Shown: piece after piece, positions 25,801-37,366 of the stretch | How positions within the stretch are numbered: position 1 is the stretch's first letter | Layout: every line of letters begins with the position of its first letter | Assembly (NCBI GenBank): GCA_029582155.1 | Contig: CM055899.1 | Coordinates: forward strand, 54,517,853 to 54,581,852 | From: Panopea generosa | Lineage: Eukaryota; Mollusca; Bivalvia; Adapedonta; Hiatellidae | Length of the DNA stretch: 64,000 nucleotides | Direction: 5' to 3' | Position numbers and translations under genes: made by a program | The notes under the pieces: generated by a model | The model's database searches: none | What the model was told of the DNA's origin: nothing | What the model saw: the letters and a program-made list of their open reading frames with translations, nothing else

Positions 25801-27085
25801 CATCAAATGTTTTACTACGTCGTGTTTTTAATTGTTCCAACGTCATAGCAAGGTATGATGAGCGCATGGATGGTATGTAGGATGAAAATTCCGTATCGGT
25901 AAAATACGCAGAAATTCTTGTCCTGTATGCAAGAAGTATAAATAATTTCTTGTAAAATAATTGCATAATATAATATAATTGCTTTATTAAAGTCTGCCTT
26001 GAAATGGATGTGTAGTTGAAGCATTTATCGCAGTAGCAGTCTTAAGAACAAAATAAATAGAGAGAATGTCAACATTACTTCACAAATGCTCTGAATATCA
26101 CAAATTATGCAAAAACGTTTTTAAAATTAGATGGTTATTTATGTAACATATTTATCAGTATTAAAGTTGCAGACGCGCTTTGAACACAATTTTCGAAGGA
26201 AAACCATACATTATGTATCGGTTGGAAATTGGTTTCGTTGTTAGAAAATAAGTAATTTATATTTCCAATTCAGTTGAATACAGTTTTGATTGTTGTAGTT
26301 GGAACATTTGATGGATGGAAGTTTTGAATCTGTTTTATGTTTCATCAAAACGGGATATGACTATCAGAAATTATCACTGAATATCTATGTTAAATGATTT
26401 TGTAACAATAAATTATCATTGATTTCCATTATTTAAAATTTTGATTTTGTATTATGATTTTCTAAAAGTAAATCATGTTTGTTTACCAATTAAAAGTTTA
26501 TATCTTGTCCACTGACCACTAACCTTTCACAGTTCCGATCATGGGTTCATACCAAGTGGTATGACTCTGAAATCGAAAAGTCTGTCACTTTCCGATATTT
26601 TTCGGCTACCATATCAAGACGATAATAAAAGTGTACATAAAGAAATAAACATAAACAAATCAGAAAATACATTACCAACAGACGACGTTGCATTTAAAAC
26701 ACACTAAATGCAATCAGTAAAAAGGACAACATGAATATCTGCTTCGGAGGTGCCAGTAGCAAACTACGCCATATGAGATCTTAAACCTGTGTGTGGATTT
26801 GACTACGGTCTTTCTCCGCAACGCCATATCATATGCCAAGAGAGTATGTTCATCCCCACAAGATTGTTTGTTCCCAATTACTTCATTATGCTTATGTGTG
26901 CTGTGTAAAACATAAATAAAATGATAGTAAATAAAAAGATTGGTGTTATATACAGAAGTGTTCGAACTAAATATTCTCGATTACATGATAAATAATTTAT
27001 AAGTGTGTTTTCAAAATAAAAAAAAAACAGGTCTGGAAAAAATATACAATAGCCTCACTCAATCTATACATTTGTATTGCTTTTT
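22858..27085. other. Long AT-rich stretch without recognisable genes
   Basis: No domain in any frame. GGTATAAATAGC at about 24315 is a good TATA match in a locally GC-richer pocket (24190-24320), but no coding sequence follows. Trinucleotide-like low complexity (AATAATAAC, TACTACTA) lies at about 24080-24175. A B-box-like GGTATGAACCCATGATCGG is readable on the minus strand at about 26545-26565 and may be a SINE scrap. Confidence 0.5.
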
Positions 27086-27086
27086 T

Positions 27087-27272
27087 AACAAATACGGTCA
27101 AACCTGTGTAAGTGGTCACCTCTATTAGACAGTCACTTGTCTTACGCAGCCACATTTGCTATTTCCCATTTCCATATTTTCAGAGCAAATTAACCTGTAT
27201 GAGAAATTACCTGTCTTGAAAGGCCATTTTTGTTCCTTCCCTTGACTGGCTGCTTAAGACAGGTTTGACTGT
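27087..27272. mobile_element. MITE-like element with GTCAAACCTGT terminal repeats
   Basis: The left end ACGGTCAAACCTGTGTAAG and the right end CTTAAGACAGGTTTGACTGT are imperfect inverted repeats. Inside are further paired pieces (GTGGTCACCTCTATTAGACA on the left, GGCTGCTTAAGACAGG on the right, GACAGTCACTTGTCTTA). Length is about 186 bp with no coding capacity. A damaged copy lies at 22700-22857. I recall similar sequences from marine invertebrate genomes, but cannot name the family securely. Confidence 0.75.
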
Positions 27273-27930
27273 ATGTTTATTTTTTATTTTTAAACACATG
27301 TTATGGAATATGACTATAAGCTAAAACGACTTTTCAATTTTTATTTAAAAAAAAATGTTAAACATTTATATCAAACTTTTCCAATGACTGCAGTTGTGCA
27401 GTCTATATGCAAGGATATTTAATGTTTTGTTAATAATCATAAAACTGTGGATATATATACCCAAACCCTAAAAGACAACAAAACAATTCTATCCGACAAA
27501 TGTAATATGTTCTTAAAATCGATATAATTATTAAACTTTAAATACAATGTATATGAAGTAATGCTATAAGCGACATCCACATACTTTAATGTTTACAAAC
27601 TACGTCTAGACGATGTTGACATACAAAGTCATTTACAATAACGAGCTATATAGTAATTATATAACAACTTCTATGCTAACAAAATTGAATTGTGTTTTCC
27701 AGCAATTGTACTTTGGTAATCTACTTCTACTTTTCGTCCGTGCTATCATAATCTTGAAGTAATCAGGTTGTTTATCTAATCCTTCTTAATACTAGACAGG
27801 CCATGACTGCACAAACATTTGATAAATTGTTAATCAGATAACGAATACGAAGGCATTCTTTCTGATTCAAGAAGCACAGTGAAACGATAATTGCACACAC
27901 GTTTTTATAAATGATATCTATTGAATATTT
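27273..27930. other. AT-rich non-coding stretch
   Basis: Nothing recognised. Confidence 0.5.
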
Positions 27931-27934
27931 CAGT

Positions 27935-28170
27935 GTCTAAAATGAGCTTATCAGCTTTACGCCAGAGACTGTTGTAATTATCTGCTAATTACTACAACAA
28001 TGATGTTTTGTTCACTATTTAGACACGTCAGTTATCAAATTCCATTTAAAAATTTAATAAATGACTTTAGCATTGCAGTTCTGGCCATACACTTAAAATG
28101 TTGTTAATCAGAAACGTTTCTTGAATTGAACTGTTCAATTAACACAAAAAAGCGATTCTGAAGTTTCCAT
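27935..28170 (+). repeat. Diverged duplicated segment, copy 2
   Basis: Counterpart of 22010-22340 (shared TGAGCTTATCAGCTT and AATTACTACAACAA). Neither copy has an open frame. Confidence 0.55.
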
Positions 28171-30190
28171 TGACCCTTGCAAACATATGTCAATGTTCAT
28201 GGGTTGAATGGTTTATATTTTATGTGATGGGTGTTGTTCATCACGTGAATGAAACAACTATTTTGATGAGATTTGAATATAGCTTATCAATTCATTTCAA
28301 CAATCCATTATTGACGACTTCCCATGTATAATCATGCATTATGTCGACTTTTTATGATATCAAAATTGAATTCAAACGGCTGAATATGTTAGTATTATCA
28401 CTATTCAGAAAAAAATCGATATACATGTATACTTAGTTGAATGTAGAGAAACGCAATTATCCTACAGAGATGTGCTCAACATAAAGGTCATCCAGGCAAT
28501 TGACTTTGTCGCTGAGATGTAAACAAGTTGGCTATGACATCACAAACAGAGGCTGAGAGCAGCTTGAAGTCAGTCATCGACATGTAGTGATAAGTTGCCA
28601 TTGCATCACCATGATTGAGCGTCTTGTTGTCATGGGATTAGTGTCTAGATACTCAACTGGTACAGATGGTGACCAGAAACTGTAATATACATATATTGAA
28701 GCGTGTATTGCCCAACTGGACACCCAAGGATAAAACAAGAGTTTTTAATGACATTGAAAATAATTACATTCGATTTATTACTAGAGTTTGGATATAAACA
28801 AAATCAATATTGTAACAAACTGTTCTTAAATTATTATTTATTTATTTTACTGTTCTTCTGAACAAAATAAATAATATATTTTAGAAGAAAATGGTATGGG
28901 TTCCTGCATGTGTTACATTAAACACATTTCATGTTTTATAAACATTTATTTGTTTGTACGTATTCTTGCCTTATATGCGTGTACATTATACATAATTCGT
29001 GTCTAAATATGTATAATGATATTTTCTAATGTGTATTATGCGCATTATGTCTAAAAGTCATACAGACGGTTATGTATAATTGTATTAACAACATGTTTTG
29101 AGACATGTTATTTTTCCATAGTATAATTATTAAATATGATCATAATTATATACATGCAATTTTGTCAGCAGGTTGTGTTATTTCATAAATACATTTTACA
29201 TGCATATACAAATACATACATTACAATTTGATCTATTAGTAAGATCAGAATTCGATATACAGATGAATGTCTGAGATTTTTCAATATAAATATAAATATA
29301 ACCAATAAAGTATCTCCTCAGGATATTGGACGACAATTAGGCCAATTATGTCATTTTCAATTAACAGTCCAGCCAGGTTTTTTTACAACTTTCAATAAGG
29401 ATATAGTTTGGGCGTGGAAATATAAATGATGGTACTTAACAATTCCAAACAACCTTATACTATTTTACTATTTTATATTTCTTTCAAATTTTGCTAAGTT
29501 GTTGACAAATTTTATAGGATAGCTATGACACATGGAGGATCAAAGTAAATATAAATGAAACAAAGTTATTATAATTAAAAAGGTGGGTGGTGAGGTTGGA
29601 GGTTCACTTTGCCAAGAAATTTACATTTTTTTATGATGGACAAATATTGACACATATATGATTTATTGAATAAATATACGTTTGACTCTAGCAAAGTTAT
29701 TGTAACGCATTAAATTAACAAAACATACACCTCTGCAATGTTTTTGCATCACATATTTGACATATTCGGCAATTCTATTTAATATCATATTGAAATAAAT
29801 TGACGTCAATCGACTGTCACGTGGTGTGCAGCTAGAGGTACGTAATTAGAAAATGATTTGAAAGTAAAATATTGTGAATTCAATGAGCATTAAACTCGAA
29901 TTATTGCCAATATTTTGTTTTCAACGAAATTAAGTCCTCAGGAATATATTCAAAAACAAAAACAAAAATCATTAATGACAACGTTCAAATACAAATGTCA
30001 AAACTATTTATTTTGCGCTTGCTACTACGACAGAAATATTTTGATATGTTTACGTATTGGTTTATCTTGATTTTACCCTCAAGAACTCATGTCATGTAAT
30101 GTATCATCTTTATGTACATATGCACATGTAATAATGTATACGATATTCCGTTAGCGGCCACTGCGACATATTGTTTTTAATTTAGTCAAG
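28171..30190. other. AT-rich stretch with one GC-richer pocket
   Basis: 28465-28690 is clearly richer in G+C than its surroundings and has a short open plus-strand stretch ending at about 28681, but I recognise no domain. The rest holds nothing supportable. Confidence 0.45.
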
Positions 30191-30204
30191 CGGAAACAAC
30201 GAAC

Positions 30205-30490
30205 ATATGATGATAAAAAGTCCAAACAATGAAATTATGATGGTGAAAAATCGAAAAGTAAAAACTACGATAGTGAAAAATTGAAACTAAGATGGTGAAA
30301 AATCGGGACTTCTATGGTGAAAAGTCAAAACAACGATAGTGAGAAGTCGAAACTACGATGGTGAAAAGTCGTAACTACAATGGTGAAAAATCAAAACAAC
30401 ATTGGAAAAGAGTCAAAACTACGACGGTTAAACGTCAAAACTACGATGGTTAAAGGTCGAAATAACGATGGTGAAAAGTCGAAATAGTTA
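30205..30490. repeat. 22-24 bp minisatellite (ACGATGGTGAAAAGTCGAAA)
   Basis: About a dozen degenerate copies of a unit like ACGATGGTGAAAAGTCGAAA plus two bases. Copies differ by single substitutions and one- to three-base indels. Single or double copies of the same unit on the opposite strand occur at about 56367-56395 and 57126-57195. Confidence 0.9.
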
Positions 30491-31173
30491 CCAAACGGGA
30501 CACAATATATAATCGTACATACAAACATTTGACAATATATAATTCCAACAACTAAACAACCAAATATTTTTTTATTTTAAATCTCCAGGGGACTTTTGCT
30601 TCATATGTCTACATGTAAGTCCTGCAAAAACATAGGGTATTGGCTGCATATGTTTGATTTTGAATCTATTCTTGTGGTGTGCTGAAGCTGATATGTTTGT
30701 TTGTGTTCGTACACTGACGTTTGTTTAGACATAAAGCGACGCACCAACCTGGCGGACTACCGTGTTTCTGTGAACGTCACCATGGCACATTGTTGGAAGA
30801 TTTTTAACAAATTGAATGAAATATAACGTTTTCTTTTTCAAAATAGACTTGTACATTATTGTTAGTTTATGTATTGTTTATACTGAACATAGTAACTATT
30901 CTGCCATTAATTGTTTCTGCCAATTGCGTGAATTTTTTTAACAAAATACACTTTAAAGTTATTCATAATGCATGTTTTGACATATTTCACCTAGCTAAAG
31001 CATGGTTGTATTTGCTTTTTTGAAGTTATTCTACTTGTCATTGTTTATTTGTAAACATATATGTCAAAATTGACTTTTTTAACAAAAGTAGAATTATGCT
31101 TGTGAACTTTGCATTTTTTAACGAAGTTTAGCATACTATTTATATGAATCATTATTCAATTTATTGTTTACAT
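30491..31173. other. AT-rich non-coding stretch
   Basis: Nothing recognised. Confidence 0.5.
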
Positions 31174-31408
31174 GGGGTCCTCCGTGGCCAGTTGGAACTG
31201 TCTTCAGATCACTTATTTCTCACTGCTAAGGTCGTAGGTTCGAATCACGCTCGCTCCAAAAACTTTATGTGCGAATGTTTGCCAGTTACATGAGGAAGGA
31301 CGGTGGTTCTACTTAGTCTGAGGTTTTTCTCCACCAGTAAAACTGGATATGCCATATAAAACCTGAAATGTGTTGAAAGTGGCGTCAAACCAATTAAGAA
31401 AAAAATAT
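31174..31408 (+). mobile_element. tRNA-derived SINE (family B) with conserved core
   Basis: A box TGGCCAGTTGG at about 31186 and a strong B box GGTTCGAATCA at 31237-31247 mark a Pol III promoter. The body has GGTGGTTCTACTTAG, a variant of the core shared by other SINEs here, then TTTTTCTCCACCAGTAAAAC, CCATATAAAACCTGAAAT and the tail GTTGAAAGTGGCGTCAAAC followed by an A-rich end. From memory this 3' end is typical of bivalve SINEs. It is the best-preserved SINE in the window. Confidence 0.85.
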
Positions 31409-31849
31409 TGTTTACAGAAAAACTACTCAAGTAGTTGCTATTACCATTTGTAATGGTTGTATGACATGGCTCATAGCAACAATCTTACAAGTCATTTGTT
31501 GATTTAAATGGTTTTCTAAGAAACACATCTGTTTCGGGTTCTTTTATCGAGTCTAATCATTTTGCTTACTCTATTCCTACATTACAATTACAAATGTTGG
31601 CGAAAACAATTATAGTTAAAGCCCATGAGATGGAATAATATGGACTGTGAGACATCGCCAATAATCAGTCATGAAATTTAATATGTGAAACTTTTTGTTA
31701 ATGGAGTAGTGTCAATGGATACGTTTAAGAAGAAAATTGTAATGGTAATGCACTGAAATAGATTTGTAAAGAGTAATTGAAGTAGAATTTAATACATATC
31801 ATGAACATATTGTTGATTAGACTTGGCTCCTGAATCTTAACACGTCGTC
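31409..31849. other. AT-rich non-coding stretch
   Basis: Spacer between the SINE and the 63-bp satellite; nothing recognised. Confidence 0.5.
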
Positions 31850-34290
31850 ATAATCAATCTCACAAATGATAATACCCATACAGGCTGCGATATAGCAATT
31901 TGCAGAAATGGATGTATGCAACTTACAACTGACAATACCAATGCAGGCTGCAATATACAAATTTGTAAAACTGGTCGCATGCAACATACAACTGACATAA
32001 CACATAGAGGTTGCGATTTAAATAATTGGATACATGTAACTTAAAACTGACAATACCCATATAGGCTGCGATAAAGCAATTTGTAGAACTGGATGCATGC
32101 AACTTAGAACAGACGCTATCAATAAATGTTGCGATAGAGCAATTTGTAGAACTGGATGCATACAACCTAGAACTGACCATACCCATACAAGCTACGATAT
32201 AGCAATTTTAAAAAAATGGACATATGTGACACACAGCTGACATTTCCCATAGAGGATGAGAAATAGTGATTGGTAGAACTGGACGACTTCAACTTTCAAC
32301 TGACAATCCGATACAGGATGCGAGATGGCAATTTAAAGAATCGGTGCTTGTAACTTACAACTGACAGTATTCATAGAGGCTGCGATTTAGCAATTTGTAG
32401 ATCTGGATCAATTCAGCTTTCAACAATCAATACCAATAGAGGTATCGAAATAGCAAGTTAAAGAATTGGATGCATGTAACTTACAACCGATACTACCTAT
32501 AGAGACTGCCATATAGCAATTTGTAGAACTGGATGCATGCAACTTAGAACTAACCCTATCCATAAAGGCTGCGATATAGTAATTGTTAGAACTGGAGACT
32601 TGGAATTTAGAGCCGACAATACCTATAGAGGCTGCGTATAGCAATTTGTTGATCTGGATACATGGAACTTACAACTGACCATATCCATAGAGACTGCCAT
32701 TAAGCAATTTGTAAAACTGGTTTCAAGGAACTTATAAACTGACAATACCCATAGAAACTGCGATATAGCAATTTAAAGAATTGGATACATGTAACTTACA
32801 ACTGACAATACCCATTGAGACTGCGATATAGCAATTTAAACAAATGGATACATATGACTTACAACTGACAATACCCATAGAGGCTGGGAAGATGCCTGCA
32901 AATTTCAACTTACACTACCGATAAAGGATGCGAGATAGCAATTTAAAGAATTGGATGCTTGTAACTTACAAGTGACAGTATTCATAGAGGATGCGATATA
33001 GCAATTTGTAGAACTGGATCCAATTAGCTTTCAACTGTTAATACCAATAAAGGTTGCAATATAGCAATTAATATAACTGGATACATGCAAAATTCAACTG
33101 AAAATACCCATAGAAGTTGCGAGATAACAATTTAAAGAATTGGATGCTTTTAACTTGCAACTGACAATACCCATAGTGACTGCGATAAAGCAATTTGTAG
33201 AAATGGATCCATGCAACTTAAAACTGACAATACCCATAGAGGCTGCGATACAGCAATTTAAAGAACTAGATGCATGTAACTTACAACTGACAATACCCAT
33301 AGAGGCTGCGATACAGCAATTTAAAGAACTAGATGCATGTAACTTACAGCTGACAATACCCATAGAGGCTGCGATACAGCAATTTAAAGAACTAGATGCA
33401 TGTAACTTACAACTGACAATACCCATAGAGGCTGCGATACAGCAATTTAAAGAACTAGATGCATGTAACTTACAACTGACAATACCCATAGAGGCTGCGA
33501 TACAGCAATTTAAAGAACTGAATGCATGTAACTTACAACTGACAATACCCATAGAGGCTGCGATACAGCAATTTAAAGAACTGGATACATGCAACTTATA
33601 ACTGACAATTCACATACAGGCTGTGATAAAGCAAGTAAAAGAACTGGATACATGCAACTTACAACTGACAATTCACATACAGGCTGCGATAAAGCAAGTA
33701 GAAGAACTGGATACATGCAACTTACAACTGACAATTCACATACAGGCTGCGATAAAGCAAGTAGAATAACTGGATACATGCAATTTACAACTGACAATTC
33801 ACATACAGGCTGCGATAAAGCAAGTAGAATAACTGGATACATGCAACTTACAACTGACAATACTCATAGAGTCTACGATATAGGAATGTGTAAAACTCGA
33901 GGCATGTAATTTACAACTGACAATATCCATAGAGGCTGCGATATTGCAAGTTGTAGAACTGGATCCATGCAACTGTTTACTAACCATACCCACATAGCCT
34001 GCAATTTAGCAATTTGTAGAATATGATCCATCAAACGTACAACTCATACTACTCATAGAGGCTGCGATATAGTACTTGAAGTTGTTGAACTGGATACATA
34101 ACTTATAACTTACAATACTCATAGCAATATCGCAGCCATAATGGGTATGATCAGTACAGCTGACAATATTCATAGAGTCTACGATATAGCAATTGTTAGA
34201 ACTTGCTGCCTGTAATTTACCATTCCAAAACAGCTGTTATATTGCAATTTGTAGAACTGAATGCATGCAATTTCGAAGTCTGATCTACGA
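31850..34290. repeat. 63-bp satellite array, about 38 copies
   Basis: The unit runs from CAACTTACAACTGACAATAC through CCATAGAGGCTGCGATATAG to CAATTTRWAGAACTGGATRC. The period is 63 bp (for example 33241 to 33304). Flanking copies (31850-33230 and 33850-34290) differ widely, while 33230-33600 holds about six almost identical units. 33600-33850 holds four units of a second variant (ATTCACATACAGGCTGCGAT, AAGCAAGTAG). Since 63 is divisible by three, both strands read through (153 and 166 codons, 21-residue repeats); this follows from the period and is not evidence of a protein. Confidence 0.95.
34122..34154 (-). repeat. Inverted half-unit inside the 63-bp array
   Basis: AGCAATATCGCAGCCATAAT followed by GGGTATGATCAGT is the reverse complement of the unit segment CTGACAATACCCATAGAGG-CTGCGATATAGC. 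Every other unit I checked is in the opposite orientation. A direct-orientation unit resumes at once (GCTGACAATATTCATAGAG). Confidence 0.75.
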
Positions 34291-34619
34291 ACACATCTTA
34301 CTACGCAACATATGTCATGCAATATGCTTAAACATGACTTAAAACACATGCATGTTTAACGCAATTGTTAATATATTTATGTACGTGATGTATAAATCCT
34401 AGTCCATGAAAGACCAATATCATGAAATAAGTCGATGTCCCCAACAATCAAACAATGTATTGAAACCTAACGTTAAATCAAAATAAACATCATGAAATAC
34501 TATCAGGAAATCAAAATGTATCAATGTTCTTAAAAGAAATAAGATAAAAGCATATTAATCTATAATGAAATCCATATATTAGATTTTTGTCAATCGAATA
34601 CTCGTTTTTTTCCAAACCA
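34291..34619. other. AT-rich non-coding stretch
   Basis: Nothing recognised. Confidence 0.5.
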
Positions 34620-34900
34620 GTATATTATTTAAATTTATTTACTTGTGGTAGTGATAATTATCATGTGTTTAGTTTAAATTCACAATTATTCAACTGTAAC
34701 TATAAAATAAAATCATAACAAGTATTAGATCTTACGCTACACAACCATATATAGACGACGATGACGAAAATGAAGTATCTTTAAATTCGTTATCAGTTTC
34801 GTCTAGATTGTTATTTGATACATTTTAATTTCCGGATAACGAGACAGTTGCTCAACAGAAATTTCAGTTAATGAAGCGGGACATGACACCAATTTCCCTG
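34620..34900 (+). repeat. Diverged duplicated segment (pair with about 53780-54045)
   Basis: Direct similarity to about 53780-54045: CATATATAGACGACGATGAC against CAAGCTATAGACGAAGATGAC, then AATGAARYATCTTTA, TTCGTTAT, GTTTCGTCT, TTGATAC and TAATTTCCGG. The copies are about 19 kb apart. No reading frame is shared. Confidence 0.65.
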
Positions 34901-35126
34901 CTTTTTCCGATATGGATATTTCCAGACAGTGAATAGTTTGTACGTTAACTATGCAAATATTGTTTAGGACATTAACATAGAAACACTGTCTATAACATCT
35001 CATCAATTTTCTAGAAATATCGAATAATTGTTAGAAAAAATACAATTACAACATTTTTTTTTTTTTAAAGACTCTTCGAAATGTTTCGCGAGTTAAGATC
35101 ACTATCAAATCCCTTTCATCCAACGG
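34901..35126. other. AT-rich spacer
   Basis: Nothing recognised. Confidence 0.45.
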
Positions 35127-35385
35127 GCCGGACCGACAGGCTCAGTAGGTAACGCGTCTGTCTATCAAATCTTGGGTCGCAAATTCGAATCCCCATCCGT
35201 TATCAGTTTTTGTGATGATTGATATTCGACAATGCGTTAAATTACCACCCATCTCTCACCGCTTAGTCAAGTTAGAAAGATACCATTTACATGTATTTGC
35301 TCGAATACTGGTTAACTTTCAAGGATCACAGGAAATATTCGTTAGGAAAACTAATCATCTTGCGCCCGTCGTTGTAATAAAATTG
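35127..35385 (+). mobile_element. tRNA-derived SINE (family A)
   Basis: The head has A box GGCTCAGTAGGTAACGCG and B box AAATTCGAATCCCC (35181-35194), better preserved than in the 14.2 kb copy. The body matches that copy at ACGCGTCTG-CTATCAA, ATATTCGACAATG, GAATACTGGTTAA and AGGATC-CAG-AAA. Several indels separate the two. A short frame running through it (35212-35442) is accidental. Confidence 0.75.
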
Positions 35386-35627
35386 ATGCCAAATATTCAA
35401 ACAAATCACTCAGCATGCTTGAAAAGTGTAGAAAAACTTTGATAATATAATATTGACACGTTTCACTATAGATGTAATAGACCGTATTTCTACATGCATA
35501 ATAACACAATGTGTGTATTTAATGTGGGAGCTGAACAGTACATTAAGTAATTTAAATAATCTGGCTACATTCAATCAAAACCTTGAACCACACCCTTGCA
35601 TCACGCACCTGTATTCTACTTTGTTTA
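35386..35627. other. AT-rich spacer
   Basis: Nothing recognised. Confidence 0.45.
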
Positions 35628-35836
35628 AACTTATTTATTTTACTTCGATTCTGAAACATGTTCTTACAACTTAGACAAATCACGCTAGAAGTCTTCCTGG
35701 GTAGAACCAGTACAAAGCATATGCAGAAAAAATGTCTTGCTCAAGGACTCCACACATAGCCGTAGCGGAGGATCAAACCATCGACCCTCCGATCATGGGT
35801 TCGGTGCTCTACCACTGATCCACGTGCTCCACACTG
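35628..35836 (-). mobile_element. tRNA-derived SINE (family C) with conserved core
   Basis: On the minus strand it starts with GGAGCACGTGGATCAGTGGT followed by AGAGC (A box), then GGTTTGATCCTCC (B box), GGAGTCCTTGAGCAAGAC and the core TACTGGTTCTACCCAGGAAG. It ends near AATAAATAAGT. The 3' two thirds also occur at 8688-8800. The core is nearly that of the 42.5 kb element, though the heads differ. Confidence 0.8.
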
Positions 35837-37125
35837 TATTCTACTTAGTATATAGACTGGGTTGAGAAATTAGAGATATGATTACATTAATAACAAATAG
35901 ATATTAGTATTATGTTATAAGCATGTGATTGGAAGATCATATAATGTAAGTCAAACTAACGTTGCACAATTTTCACGGAGTGTTTTTTGTGATTTTGCGA
36001 TTAAGTTCACAGCAACAGTTTCCTTTTAAGAAATAACTTAAGAAAATATAAGAAGCACAAGTTGAGTTGTCAACTGCTTCTTGATGTTTATTCATCCAAA
36101 ATGTCTAATGTAACATTTCAGTAATTGTTTCAGTTGGTTTTGTGATATATAATTTCTTATCTCCAAGTATTATTGCAGTCGCCACATGTAAACCAAAAGC
36201 TTAAGATGATATTATGCGTCTACAGGTTTAATGACTTTCGTTATCACTGTCCCTTGTGAATTACATAGATAATACAATACGATAAAAGATGAAGATACTC
36301 TGCTATCTTTACAAATATATTTGCTATAGGTACTCCACACTTGAAAATACACTGTCAGGATATTTATGTAGTTATTTTTTAACGTTTTGTATTTATTTTG
36401 TGAGGGTGTGGTGCATTGATAAGGCAAATAACTACGTATCGGTGGGTCATGAGTTCCATCACCTACAAAACACATGCGTTCGGGTATAAATCCATTGATT
36501 TATTAATTAAAACTTCAATGAATTAAATGTCCTGAAACAAAATGTATATTCATATAGCGACAATGTCGTCAATTGATTACATAGAACAAATTTGACTTAA
36601 AATTATCTGTAATACATGTCATGTTATGAATGTCATTCCGATGTTTCATTGAGACGGCTAACATCGGTATATCACTTTATTTAGTAACATCAACTGCCAT
36701 TATGTTATTCCGACCAATTTAACGAGAATAGGCTTATCTTAAAAGTCATGATGAAAAGTCTATATACAATAATTGATTATAGCATCATATTGGTTTTGCA
36801 ATATATAGTGGTCTGCTTACTCTATATATTTATTTTGTTATACAATTCAATATTACAGTAACTGTTGTTCAAACACCACTCTCTATTAGTTTTGTTGTGG
36901 CAGAGGCTTCGTCTTCTGATGATTTTATACATTTGTATTCTGTATTTGTTTGTATGTTTTTAACGTTCTAATCTTGGATTTATCTACAAGAAAATAATTA
37001 GGGAGAAACATACGTCAACAAAATCTTACAGATGCCAAGAGTGAATAAACCGACAATGTTTACAGTATAACAATTACGAGACTTTACATATATACATTTA
37101 TTACTTTTCTAGCTGGTGATAAAAT
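35837..37125. other. AT-rich non-coding stretch
   Basis: A weak tRNA-like piece at about 36400-36485 (GTGGTGCATTGATAAGGC, then TGGGTCATGAGTTCC) could be a SINE head in decay. Otherwise nothing recognised. Confidence 0.4.
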
Positions 37126-37127
37126 AT

Positions 37128-37366
37128 AGTCTCCGGAAGTGTCGTACAATATACTAATCAAACGTTCCTCTGTTTTCATTGAATTATATACGTTTCATAC
37201 CATCCTTGCCCTCTGTAAATGTAACTTTCCCGCGAAACTATAAGTAAATGAATGTTCGGAAGAGTCATACATCTTACGAATTAACTGTCCATCTGTATTC
37301 AACGAATAACATAAGATTCATGCCACTCTTGCCTTCTGAAAATGTAAATTTCCCGCTAAATTATAT
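37128..37366 (-). repeat. Two diverged 121-bp tandem copies, faintly coding-like
   Basis: The copies are about 37128-37245 and 37249-37366 and share TTCGGAAG-GTC-TACA, GTTCATACCATCCTTGCC-type and TGTAA-TTTCCCGC segments. On the minus strand each contains a peptide-like piece (GKFTFSEGKSGM and GKVTFTEGKDGM; LIRKMYDSSE and LISILYDTSG), but stops and shifts interrupt them. This may be two decayed copies of a protein repeat of about 40 residues. I do not recognise the family. Confidence 0.45.

Noticed and set aside
33094..33601. Overlapping 166- and 153-codon frames on opposite strands
   Set aside because: Both are translations of the 63-bp satellite core; being open on both strands points to period, not coding.
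33573..33909. 95- and 106-codon frames on opposite strands
   Set aside because: Same satellite, second unit variant.
31850..34290. CRISPR array
   Set aside because: The repeats are head-to-tail 63-bp units without unique spacers, and the window is eukaryotic in character.
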